Shown here: one piece after another, positions 6,671 to 13,948 of the stretch
How the letters are laid out: each line of letters begins with the position of its first letter
Position numbering within the stretch: position 1 is the stretch's first letter
Origin: Holophagaceae bacterium
GTDB taxonomy: Bacteria > Acidobacteriota > Holophagae > Holophagales > Holophagaceae
Reading direction: 5' to 3'
Assembly (NCBI GenBank): GCA_003158505.1
Contig: PMJK01000133.1
Coordinates: 17,253 to 38,419 of the forward strand
Length of the DNA stretch: 21,167 bases
Program-made: the position numbers and the translations under genes
The notes under the pieces: model-generated
Database searches by the model: none
The model's input: only the letters and a program-made list of their open reading frames with translations
What the model was told of the DNA's origin: nothing

Positions 6671-7102
6671 CTAATCCGGGCCTAGCGCGCGCAGGCCCTC
6701 GACAAGCGTGTCGAACCGATCAGGCTCGGCCTGGAACACCAGGTGGAAGGGCCGGGGGGCCAGATCCTCACGGACATCCCGCAGGACCGCGAGCAAGATT
6801 TCAGCCTCGGCGGGCGGCGCGTCCTGAAACAGCTGGTCCGCCTCCAGGACGAGGAATGCTCCGCCCTCCGGCAGGTCGGAGAGGGCATCCCGCAGGGCGT
6901 CCCAGGTGCCCCCGAAGTGGGGCGGGAATTGGGCCGCGGCGGCCCACTCATCCATCAGGCCCCGCCGGGTGCGCATGCGGGATCCCCGCAGCCACCAGAG
7001 GGGCGGGTGCCCGGAGGCAGCCTCTACCAGGGCCTCCGCGGATCCCCGCCAGGGGAGGATCAGGGGCCTACCCGAACCGGCAGGGAAGGGGAGCTCCGTC
7101 AT
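6671..7102 (-). CDS. Barstar-like ribonuclease inhibitor
   Basis: This 143-residue protein carries the barstar core: QFPPHFGGTWDALRDALSDL (residues 58-77) aligns with the barnase-binding helix and loop of barstar. Asp68 and Asp72 fall at barstar Asp35 and Asp39, the key contacts to the RNase active site, whereas the positions of barstar Tyr29 and Trp38 are His62 and Arg71. An alpha/beta region follows, ending in PFHLVFQAEPDRF. It should bind and block the neighbouring RNase in the cytoplasm. The ATG at 7102 overlaps the RNase stop codon as ATGA, so translation is coupled and the toxin gene comes first. An N-terminal extension of about 50 residues before the core is longer than in barstar (about 90 residues in total). 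Longer in-frame starts upstream would lie inside the RNase gene and are unlikely. Confidence 0.87.
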   Translation of the reverse strand: MTELPFPAGSGRPLILPWRGSAEALVEAASGHPPLWWLRGSRMRTRRGLMDEWAAAAQFPPHFGGTWDALRDALSDLPEGGAFLVLEADQLFQDAPPAEAEILLAVLRDVREDLAPRPFHLVFQAEPDRFDTLVEGLRALGPD

Positions 7103-7515
7103 TTCACTTCGAGGAAGCTGCGGTAGTGATCGGCAGAGTACCAGGCCCGGCCATCGCTGCCCGTGACGAGGCGCTCGGCGCCGCGGTTGCGACCCTCCGC
7201 CTTGGGGCGGACGTCCCACTCTCGGTACTCGATGCGCTTCCGGCGGGAATCGTAGCGGGGCAGCAGCCCTTCATAGTTCCCGAACACCCGTCCGCCCACA
7301 TATCCCGGCGGGGCGTAACCGTGCTGGCGGATGTAGGCGAGGGTTTCCCGGGCATGGACCGGGATCGGATCCTGGGGGGTCGCCTGCGTCTGGGCCTGGG
7401 CCAGGGACGAAGCGGGGGGTTCTGACCCGGGCCCGCAGGCCGTCAGCGGCAGAAGGGCCATCAGGCAGACCAGGCCCGCGGCCAGGTGCGCCAGGATCCT
7501 TCGCCAGCGGATCAT
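7099..7515 (-). CDS. Barnase-like guanyl-type ribonuclease with lipoprotein signal
   Basis: The 138-residue precursor has a basic n-region (MIRWRR), a hydrophobic stretch and the lipobox LTAC with the lipidated cysteine at residue 27, then a linker and a microbial RNase (barnase/RNase Sa) domain from about residue 55. Aligned by eye with barnase, the general base Glu73 corresponds to Glu99 in EYREWD, Arg83 and Arg87 to Arg109 and Arg115 in GRNRGAERL, and the general acid His102 to His130 in SADHYRSF, so the active site looks intact. It should cleave single-stranded RNA after guanosine. The signal means it is exported and membrane-anchored. The ATG at 7515 has GGAGG five bases upstream. It overlaps the downstream barstar-like gene by four bases and lies 30 bases after the MFS gene. 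Confidence 0.88.
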   Translation of the reverse strand: MIRWRRILAHLAAGLVCLMALLPLTACGPGSEPPASSLAQAQTQATPQDPIPVHARETLAYIRQHGYAPPGYVGGRVFGNYEGLLPRYDSRRKRIEYREWDVRPKAEGRNRGAERLVTGSDGRAWYSADHYRSFLEVK

Positions 7516-7545
7516 GCTTCCTCCGTTGGAGAGCAGTGTAGCCGC

Positions 7546-8868
7546 TCAGGATTCCTTGGCGTGCCCGGCCTCCAGCACCCCACCCAGGCGCCGGTCGGAA
7601 CGGAGGAGCAGGAAGGCGAAGATGAGTCCCGCAATGCCCAGCCCCGCGAACATGACCTGGGTGGCGGTGTAGGTGCCTGTCAGGTCGCGCAGTTTCCCGT
7701 TGAGGTAGGGGAAGAGACCGAGACCCATGTTCTGGATGGCCGTCATCAGGCCAAAGGCCGTGCCCACCCGCTTTTCGTCCACCACCAGGGGCACGGAGGG
7801 CCACATGGCCGCGGGCACCAGCACGAAAGCCGCGCCCAGCATGATCATCATCGGAATGGGGCTCCAGTGGGTGATGCCCATCAGCAGGTGGGCGGGGATC
7901 AAGATGAGGGAGCCCAATACCATGAGCGAGGCGCGCCGGCCGATGCGGTCCACCAGGTCTCCGGCAAAGGGGGCGAAGATCATGGAGGCGGCGATGACGA
8001 TGCTGGTGATGCCCGGCGCCGTGCTGAACATGTGGGTGAAGTTGAAGAACACCTGGGACATGAAGCTGCCCGAGCTGGCGCTGACGAGGGGCAGGCCCCA
8101 CTTGTCGTGGAACATGTCCGTCGCGAGGGCGGTGAAGGGGAAGATGGCGCTGTAGAAGGTCACGCAGAGCAGCACCACGAACCAGAACGAGGAGGTGAAC
8201 TTCTTGATGTCGGAGAAGACGATCATGTCCCCGGCTTGGGGCCTGGGAAGGGCCAGGACCCTTTCGCCGTGCCGGTCCATGAGGTTGAAGACCAGGTTGC
8301 AAAGCACCGAGAATAGGCACAGGAGGGCCGCGGCCCAGAGGGCCGTTCGGAAGCTGCCCGAGTAGCTCGCGATGAGCTCCTCGGTGTTGAAGCTGAAGAG
8401 GGTGCCGACGCGGCTGATGGTGAGGGCGATGCCGAAGGCCATGGCCATCTCCTTGCCCTTGAACCACCGACTGATGATGGCGCTCTGAACCACGATGAGA
8501 GACTCGGAACCGGCCCCGAAGATCAGTCGGCCTCCGAAGAGCATCCACTTGCTCCTGGCCATGGCCACCATCACGGCGCCCAGGAAGATGAGAAGGCTGA
8601 AGAGGAGGCTGGCCCTGCGGGGGCCCAGCTTGTCGTAGAGCATCCCCCCGAAGAAAACGATGGCGATGGCCGCCACAGAGTAGGCGGTGTAGAGGTTGCC
8701 GATGGTGCTGCGGTCGAGGTGCAGCTCCCGCATCAGCGTGGTCTCCAGCGCCCCGATGCTGTCGTAGGCGAAATAGCTGCCGAACACCAGCAGGCTGATG
8801 AACAGCAGGATCGTGAACCGGTAGAGGCGGGTGCTCGGATGGAAGGCCCCTGGGGTCTCGGTGGTCAT
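7546..8868 (-). CDS. MFSD1-like major facilitator superfamily transporter
   Basis: This is a 440-residue, 12-segment MFS carrier of the inner membrane. The loop motif A appears as FFGGMLYDKLGPRRAS (near residue 73) and again as FAGDLVDRIGRRAS in the second half. Several stretches closely follow animal MFSD1: GSYFAYDSIGALETTL, RLIFGAGSESLIVVQSAIIS, RWFKGKEMAMAFGIALTISR, the phrase FNLMDRHGER, and AAMWPSVPLVVDEKRVGTAF followed by GLMTAIQNMGLGL. MFSD1 is a lysosomal dipeptide transporter, so a peptide or small organic solute is a reasonable guess here, though bacterial members are usually annotated only as MFS. The ATG at 8868 has AAGGAT about seven bases upstream. Downstream on the same strand, after 30 bases, comes the RNase/barstar pair; co-transcription is possible. 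Confidence 0.9.
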   Translation of the reverse strand: MTTETPGAFHPSTRLYRFTILLFISLLVFGSYFAYDSIGALETTLMRELHLDRSTIGNLYTAYSVAAIAIVFFGGMLYDKLGPRRASLLFSLLIFLGAVMVAMARSKWMLFGGRLIFGAGSESLIVVQSAIISRWFKGKEMAMAFGIALTISRVGTLFSFNTEELIASYSGSFRTALWAAALLCLFSVLCNLVFNLMDRHGERVLALPRPQAGDMIVFSDIKKFTSSFWFVVLLCVTFYSAIFPFTALATDMFHDKWGLPLVSASSGSFMSQVFFNFTHMFSTAPGITSIVIAASMIFAPFAGDLVDRIGRRASLMVLGSLILIPAHLLMGITHWSPIPMMIMLGAAFVLVPAAMWPSVPLVVDEKRVGTAFGLMTAIQNMGLGLFPYLNGKLRDLTGTYTATQVMFAGLGIAGLIFAFLLLRSDRRLGGVLEAGHAKES

Positions 8869-8976
8869 CGCGGGATCCTTTTTCGGCCTGAGCCTTGCTG
8901 AGATGGAAAGTCAGAGGCCTTCGAGGCCGGAATCACCGATGGTCCCATGGCCGCGAGGCACTGCAACCGGGTCTTT

Positions 8977-8985
8977 TGCTAGGAT
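8977..8985 (+). promoter_or_regulatory. Candidate extended -10 for the zinc-ribbon/RDD gene
   Basis: TGCTAGGAT is an extended -10 type element (TGN plus TAGGAT) about 74 bases ahead of the gene at 9059, in the divergent gap with the MFS gene. No convincing -35 lies at the expected distance. Confidence 0.25.
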
Positions 8986-9058
8986 CAGAAGGCCGCCGGG
9001 CCTGAGCCCTGGACAGCGTGGTTCTCTATCCGCCCCCTTTACCCGATAGTGATTACCG

Positions 9059-9772
9059 ATGACCGACCCAACCCGGCGCACCTGTCCCAGCTGCCACACG
9101 CGCCTTTCGCCCCTCGCGGCGGAATGCCCGGAGTGCGGCTTGGCCCTGGCACCGCCCCGACAGGGGCGCCCTTTGCTCTTCCAGGCCTCAGCCCTCGCCC
9201 AGGCGGCCTTCGATCCTCCTCCGCGAGCTCTTACCGCTCCAGCGCTCGGACGGGTGGCCCCGGTATCCGTCGAAGTCAGTCCTGAGGAATTGGAGCGACC
9301 CAGTGCGCTGGAGCCCCTGCCAGTCCCGGTCATCAGGTCAACCATCAGCCTCGAGGAACCCGCCGCCAGTTTCTGGCCCCTGGTGAAGGTCGAGGCCACC
9401 GAGGCGCTGCTCCTGGCCCTGGTCCAGGGATTGGCGCTGCTGTTGCCGGCCTTGACGCTGGGTCTCTCCCCCTCCCGGTTGTTCGTGGGTGCCTGGCCCC
9501 TGGTTTTCCCCTACCTGTTCGCAGTTTCCTGGATCTTCTTCATGGCACCCCTGGTGCTCACAGGCCAGTCCCCGATGATGGGCTTCTTCGGCGTCACCCT
9601 GCCCGAGAATACCCCCGAACGGCGAATGGCCTTCTCCCTGGTCCACCTGATCTCGGTGGTCTGCTTTCCCTTCAGTTTCCTGTGCATGGTGCTGGGTCCC
9701 CGCCACCAGACCCTGGCCGAACTCCTCAGCGGCCAGGAGCTCCTGTCCCGTCCCGTCTCCCGCATGCGGTGA
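9059..9772 (+). CDS. Zinc-ribbon plus RDD-like membrane protein
   Basis: The 237-residue protein starts with a zinc ribbon (Cys9, Cys12, Cys23 and Cys26 in CPSC and CPEC), followed by a proline-rich linker to about residue 105. Three hydrophobic segments follow: ALLLALVQGLALLLPALTLG, PLVFPYLFAVSWIFFMAPLV and HLISVVCFPFSFLCMVLG. The phrase LTGQSPMMGFFGVTLPE and the terminal PRHQTLAELLSGQEL resemble the GQTPGKRLLG and RQGLHDKLAG features of RDD-family proteins, although the RDD arginine/aspartate motif itself is not obvious. Function is unknown; RDD proteins are often linked to transport or stress. The ATG at 9059 lacks a strong ribosome site but precedes the ribbon directly. The gene converges on the KimA-like gene with only 13 bases between stops. 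Confidence 0.75.
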   Translation: MTDPTRRTCPSCHTRLSPLAAECPECGLALAPPRQGRPLLFQASALAQAAFDPPPRALTAPALGRVAPVSVEVSPEELERPSALEPLPVPVIRSTISLEEPAASFWPLVKVEATEALLLALVQGLALLLPALTLGLSPSRLFVGAWPLVFPYLFAVSWIFFMAPLVLTGQSPMMGFFGVTLPENTPERRMAFSLVHLISVVCFPFSFLCMVLGPRHQTLAELLSGQELLSRPVSRMR

Positions 9773-9785
9773 CCGCGGCCGGGCG

Positions 9786-11678
9786 CTATTCCACCAGGGG
9801 TTCCAGGTGGTAGGGGATCGAGATCACCACGGTCTTGGGCTTCATCAGCAGCGTGGTCTTGATGCGCCAGGCCGTCTGGTTGTGCAACAGGTTCGCCCAC
9901 CAATGGCCGGTGACGAATTCGGGAAGAATGACCGTGATGGTGTACTCCGGCTCGGCCCGCCGCATGCGGTCCAGCTCGTCCACGATGGGTTCCACGATCT
10001 TCCGGTAGGGGCTTCGCAGGGCGCGCAGGGGGATGCCTTCGCAGTACCGGGGCCAGTCGGCGCGGAGCTTCTCAAGCCCGGCGCTGTCGCGGCCCTGGTC
10101 ATCGGGGAAGTCCACCGTGATGGCCTCGACCTCGCCGTGCTCGGCGATGACCTTGGCATAGTTGAGGGCCTGGACGACACCCGAATGGATGCCGGAGACC
10201 AGCACCACCACCCGGTTCTTGCGAGGGCTGATGAAGTCCGCGCGGCTTCCCGCCAGGATTGATTTCACGCGGATGTAGTGCCGGTGGATATTGAAGAACG
10301 TCATCACCATCACCGGGACGAGCACGATGACAATCCAGGCTCCGTGCGCGAATCGAGTCACTGCGATGACCATCATCACGATGAGCGTCGTCACCGCCCC
10401 CAGGCCGTTGATCAGGGCCTTCAACTGCCAGCCCTTCCCCTTGAGCCGCCTCCAACGCACCACCATCCCGGTCTGGCTGATGGTGAAGCCGAGGAACACG
10501 CCCACGGCATAGAGCGGGAGCAGGTGGTCTTCCTTCGCGCCGAAGAGCAGTACCAGGATGCCGGCCGCGACGGATAGGATCATGATGCCGTTGGAGAAGA
10601 CCAGCCGGTCGCCCTGGCTTGTGAACTGGCGAGGCAGGAAGCCATCCCGGGCGTGGAGGGCCGCCAACCGGGGGAAGTCCGCATAGGCCGTGTTGGCCGC
10701 CAGGGCCAGGATGGCCATGGTGAAGCCCGTGGTGGTGAGGTAGACCAGCTTGGGGAAGCCGTGCTCCGCGCCACCCAGGATCGTACGCGTGAGCTGGGAC
10801 AGCAGGGTTTCCGGGGCATCTGGATGGTAGGTCAGACCATAGTGGTTCGTGAGATAGGTGATCCCCAGGAACATGGTCCCCAGGATCACCACCATCCAGG
10901 TCATCGTCTTGGCCGCATTGTGCGCTACGGGGGCCTTGAAGGCCGTCACGCCGTTGCTGATGGCCTCCACCCCCGTCAGGGCCGTGCAGCCCGCACTGTA
11001 GGCCCGGGCGAAGAGCCAAATGGCCGCCAGTTTGGTAGTGCCTTCCAGGTGGGCCGCCGCGACCTTCGCAATGGCCACTTCATGGCCCATGGCCACGTTC
11101 CAGAAGCCCTTGATCAGCAGTCCCACGATGCACACCACGAAACCATAGGTCGGGAAGGAGAACACCAGGCCGCTTTCCTTCACGCCCCGCAGGTTCATGA
11201 GTGCCACGAAGGCGATGATGGCCTCGGCGAGAAAGATGCGATGGGGCTCCAGACCCGGGAAGGCCGACGTGATGGCAGAGACACCCGCGGAGATGGACAC
11301 GGCCACGGTCAGGATGTAGTCGATGAGGAGGGAGGCGCCTGCGGTCTGGGCGGCCGCCTCGCCCAGATTGTCCTTCGCCACCAGGTAGGCACCACCACCA
11401 CTGGGGTAGGCATGGATGGTCTGGCGGTAGCTGATATTCAGCACTGCCAATAGACCCACGATGCCCAGGGCCACCCACCAGGACCAACCCAGAACCCCCG
11501 CGCCAAGGATGGCCACCGCCGCCGTGAGGGGGGCCATGATTTCCTGGGTGCCATAGGCCACGGAGGACAGCGCGTCCGAGCTGAACACCGCCAGGGCGAT
11601 GGGGTTGCTGATCTTGGTTTCGTGGCTCTCTTCGGTGGTAAGGCGCCGGCCCAGGAGAAATCTGCGGAAAGTGAGCAT
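9786..11678 (-). CDS. kimA: KimA-like high-affinity potassium importer (APC superfamily)
   Basis: This 630-residue protein parallels Bacillus subtilis KimA (YdaO, 607 residues). Shared stretches are LSSDALSSVAYGTQE (here FSSDALSSVAYGTQE), SYRQTIHAYPSGGGAYLVAK, NLGE, LIDYILTVAVSISAG, ITSAFP, SAGCTALTGVEAISNGVTAF, LAANTAYADFPRLA, FSNGI, HLLPLYAVGVF and SQTGMVVRWR. The inner-membrane core is followed by a cytoplasmic USP-like C-terminal domain (from about residue 480, NRVVVLVSGIHSGVVQALNY) ending in LHNQTAWRIK and IPYHLEPL. KimA is a proton-coupled potassium uptake system inhibited by c-di-AMP in Firmicutes. The ATG at 11678 was chosen because it matches the KimA N-terminus and has AGGAAG about eight bases upstream; an in-frame start at 11768 would add 30 unrelated residues. 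Generic amino-acid permease is the less likely alternative. Confidence 0.9.
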   Translation of the reverse strand: MLTFRRFLLGRRLTTEESHETKISNPIALAVFSSDALSSVAYGTQEIMAPLTAAVAILGAGVLGWSWWVALGIVGLLAVLNISYRQTIHAYPSGGGAYLVAKDNLGEAAAQTAGASLLIDYILTVAVSISAGVSAITSAFPGLEPHRIFLAEAIIAFVALMNLRGVKESGLVFSFPTYGFVVCIVGLLIKGFWNVAMGHEVAIAKVAAAHLEGTTKLAAIWLFARAYSAGCTALTGVEAISNGVTAFKAPVAHNAAKTMTWMVVILGTMFLGITYLTNHYGLTYHPDAPETLLSQLTRTILGGAEHGFPKLVYLTTTGFTMAILALAANTAYADFPRLAALHARDGFLPRQFTSQGDRLVFSNGIMILSVAAGILVLLFGAKEDHLLPLYAVGVFLGFTISQTGMVVRWRRLKGKGWQLKALINGLGAVTTLIVMMVIAVTRFAHGAWIVIVLVPVMVMTFFNIHRHYIRVKSILAGSRADFISPRKNRVVVLVSGIHSGVVQALNYAKVIAEHGEVEAITVDFPDDQGRDSAGLEKLRADWPRYCEGIPLRALRSPYRKIVEPIVDELDRMRRAEPEYTITVILPEFVTGHWWANLLHNQTAWRIKTTLLMKPKTVVISIPYHLEPLVE

Positions 11679-12021
11679 TGTTTTGCTTCCTGGTTCAACG
11701 GGCTGTGAGCCACGAGTCGGAAGGACTTGCCGAAAGACCCGCCGAACCGGAAGGTGCGACCTGCTCACGGAATATAACGAGTGCCCGGAAGGCCTCGGCC
11801 CATAGAATCCTTGGGTACAGCGCTAATGCCGTTTGACCCATGGGTCCATAAGAAGGCCCGTGCCATCCGGCCACCCTCATGCCCAGATTCGCCAGGCCCA
11901 TGAAACACAACCCCGCCCAAGCCCAGCCAACCCACGCCATACCCAACACGCTCCAAAGGAATCCATTATGGCCCTTGCCGCAGGCGGTGGGGGCAAGGGT
12001 TGATCGTTGCCACAGGGGAAT
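11679..12021. other. Intergenic leader region upstream of kimA
   Basis: This 343-base gap has no recognised gene. It holds a minus-strand -10-like TATATT (11776-11771) without a clear -35, the perfect palindrome GACCCATGGGTC (11835-11846), and three copies of CGGAAGG (near 11717, 11748 and 11786). A minus-strand frame of 81 codons from ATG 11940 to 11695 has GGAG ten bases upstream and one hydrophobic segment (WVGWAWAGLCFMGLANLGM), so a small membrane protein is possible but unsupported by any family. I found no core of the ydaO c-di-AMP riboswitch. Confidence 0.45.
11972..11999 (-). terminator. Stem-loop after the methyltransferase-like gene
   Basis: CCCTTGCC and GGCAAGGG form an 8-bp stem around a 12-base loop, just 22 bases beyond the stop of the leftward gene at 12022. 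No T-run follows, so it is a weak terminator candidate. Confidence 0.4.
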
Positions 12022-12927
12022 TCAATCAGTTCGCCGAACCACGAGGGCCTCAACGAGGTGCCGCTGGCCGAGCGCCACGGGCCAGATCCAACGATCCCTC
12101 TTGACTGAGTTCAGCTCGTTTCCAGGCAGGAAGGAAGAAGGGTCCACCCCCGCAAGCGCATCACTGGCTTCCAGGGACGGCCCCTCGGCCCGCAGCTGGC
12201 GGGTCCAGTCATCCTCCCACGGGCCCAAGTCCAGGGATCCACCCCCGAACACCACCGCCCGGTCATGCACCAGCCAAAGGTCCGCGCCACTTTCGCACAG
12301 CACCCGCAAAAAGGCCTCGATGGCGCGGGCCGTCCAGGCGGCCAGGGCCTCGGCCAGGGGCTCCTCCCGTTCGGGGTCCGGATCCCAGGGTGGCCCGCCA
12401 AAGACTGTTTCCACGACGTTCTCGGCGACCGCGCCGAACTGGCCCATGACGTTGGCGACCAGGATGGTACTGGGTCGATGCGCCCCGATCCAGGCACGCA
12501 AAGCTCCCGGATCCGGAACGAGGAATGGGAGGAGACCCGCCAGCCGCTGCTTCGCGGCCTCCCGCTCCCGGGGGCGTCCCGACCAGGGTTCCATGACCGC
12601 ACGCCGGATGGTGGCATCCAATTCGGACATCCCACCTGTCAGGTCCTCGAAAACCCAGGGGGGCCAGCGATGGTGGCGCGCGGCCGTCCAGAGGCGGCTC
12701 CAGGGATCGCCGTCCCAACCCGTGGTGTCCGGCGGTGCCAGGGCCCAGGGCACCTCCAGCCCCGATCCGGCCCCCAGGATCAGGACCGGTCGCGCGGGAT
12801 CCGCGGACTGGAGGCCCTCACCCAGAACGGTTCGCACCCGGTCCAGGTGGTCACCCCATGCGGAGTGGTCCCGAGCCAGGAAGGCGAACTGCTCACGACG
12901 CAGCAACCTGGAAAGCGGCTTTGGCAT
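12022..12927 (-). CDS. Uncharacterised protein with a methyltransferase-like SAM-binding motif
   Basis: I do not recognise a specific family for this 301-residue soluble protein. Residues 48-60 read VLILGAGSGLEVP, which looks like motif I of class I SAM-dependent methyltransferases, and the following segments (GWDGDPWSRL, then HRWPPWVFEDLTGGM) could supply the acidic SAM-ribose contacts. A later hydrophobic strand STILVANVMGQFGAV and DLWLVHDRAVVFGGG fit an alternating alpha/beta fold. There is no signal peptide or membrane segment. The ATG at 12927 has only a poor ribosome site (AGGAG lies about 17 bases away). The gene stands alone, leftward and divergent from lipA. Methyltransferase activity is inferred from one motif and could be wrong. 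Confidence 0.65.
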   Translation of the reverse strand: MPKPLSRLLRREQFAFLARDHSAWGDHLDRVRTVLGEGLQSADPARPVLILGAGSGLEVPWALAPPDTTGWDGDPWSRLWTAARHHRWPPWVFEDLTGGMSELDATIRRAVMEPWSGRPREREAAKQRLAGLLPFLVPDPGALRAWIGAHRPSTILVANVMGQFGAVAENVVETVFGGPPWDPDPEREEPLAEALAAWTARAIEAFLRVLCESGADLWLVHDRAVVFGGGSLDLGPWEDDWTRQLRAEGPSLEASDALAGVDPSSFLPGNELNSVKRDRWIWPVALGQRHLVEALVVRRTD

Positions 12928-13015
12928 TTCTGCATCTTAGGCCGCTCCTGCCCTCGAATCGGACTGATTGGCTTCTGGCGGCGGCTTAGAGGAGACTGGA
13001 ACGTCAGGAGGCTGG

Positions 13016-13942
13016 ATGCCCCGTTTCTCGAAGCGCGTGGGTCGCGAGGTGCTGGCGGGCCACCCCCGCCTTCCGTCGTGGATCGCCAAGGAGCGCGTGA
13101 AGCTCGGTGACCTGAGCGGCATGAAGCAGGGCCTGCGCGACTCGCATCTCCACACGGTCTGCGAGGAGGCCCGTTGCCCCAATCGCACCCACTGCTTCAC
13201 CCAGGGAACGGCCACCTTCCTCCTCATGGGGGAGGTCTGCACCCGCGCCTGCGGCTTCTGCAGCATCCAGAGCGGCAAGCCCCGGGCCCTGGATCCCCAG
13301 GAGCCCAGGGAAACCGCCGAGCGGGTGGCGGCGCTCAACCTGCGCTTCGTCGTGCTCACCAGCGTGAACCGGGACGACCTGCCCGATGGCGGGGCCACCC
13401 ACTTCGCCAACACCATCCTCGCCATCCACCGCCGCAACCCGGGTGTGGCGGTGGAAGTGCTGGTGCCGGATTTCATGGGCGACCTGGACGCCGTGGCCCG
13501 CGTCGTGGCCGCCGGCCCCGCCGTGTTCAACCACAACACCGAAACAGTGCCCAGCCTGTACCCTGAGGTGCGGCCCGCGGGCAGGTTTGAGCGGACGCTT
13601 CGCGTGCTGGCGCACGCGAAGGAAATGGGAACAGCCTTGTACGGCCCCTCCTTCCGCTCGAAGAGCGGTCTCATGCTCGGCCTCGGTGAAACCGAGTCCG
13701 AGCTTTTAACAACCTTCGAAGCCTTAGCCAAAGCCAAGGTGGACATCCTCACCCTGGGCCAATACCTGCGCCCCACGCGCCACCAGCTGCCCGTGAAGCG
13801 CTATGTGCCTCCGGAGGAATTCGCCGCCCTGGGCGCGAAAGCGAAGGCTCTCGGCTTCAGCACCGTCTATGCGGGTCCCCTCGTTCGCTCCAGCTTCAAC
13901 GCCCACGAAGTGGCCGGGCTGGAAGGCATTTCGATCGCATGA
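13016..13942 (+). CDS. lipA: Lipoyl synthase
   Basis: LipA is a radical-SAM enzyme that inserts two sulfur atoms into octanoyl groups on lipoyl domains of the 2-oxoacid dehydrogenases and the glycine cleavage H protein. The 308-residue protein shows the auxiliary cluster motif CEEARCPNRTHC (Cys49, Cys54, Cys60) and the radical-SAM motif CTRACGFC (Cys75, Cys79, Cys82). The family serine ligand of the auxiliary cluster lies in VRSSFNAHE near residue 292; the more usual RSSY is RSSF here. The ATG at 13016 was chosen because AGGAGG (13006-13011) sits just upstream; a TTG at 12968 would add 16 unrelated residues. No lipB is in the window. The gene converges on the ferredoxin gene with six bases between stops. 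Confidence 0.97.
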   Translation: MPRFSKRVGREVLAGHPRLPSWIAKERVKLGDLSGMKQGLRDSHLHTVCEEARCPNRTHCFTQGTATFLLMGEVCTRACGFCSIQSGKPRALDPQEPRETAERVAALNLRFVVLTSVNRDDLPDGGATHFANTILAIHRRNPGVAVEVLVPDFMGDLDAVARVVAAGPAVFNHNTETVPSLYPEVRPAGRFERTLRVLAHAKEMGTALYGPSFRSKSGLMLGLGETESELLTTFEALAKAKVDILTLGQYLRPTRHQLPVKRYVPPEEFAALGAKAKALGFSTVYAGPLVRSSFNAHEVAGLEGISIA

Positions 13943-13948
13943 GCCGGA

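Noticed and set aside
11835..11846. Perfect palindrome GACCCATGGGTC in the kimA leader as an operator
   Set aside because: Several 12-base palindromes are expected by chance in 21 kb and nothing else supports a binding site here.
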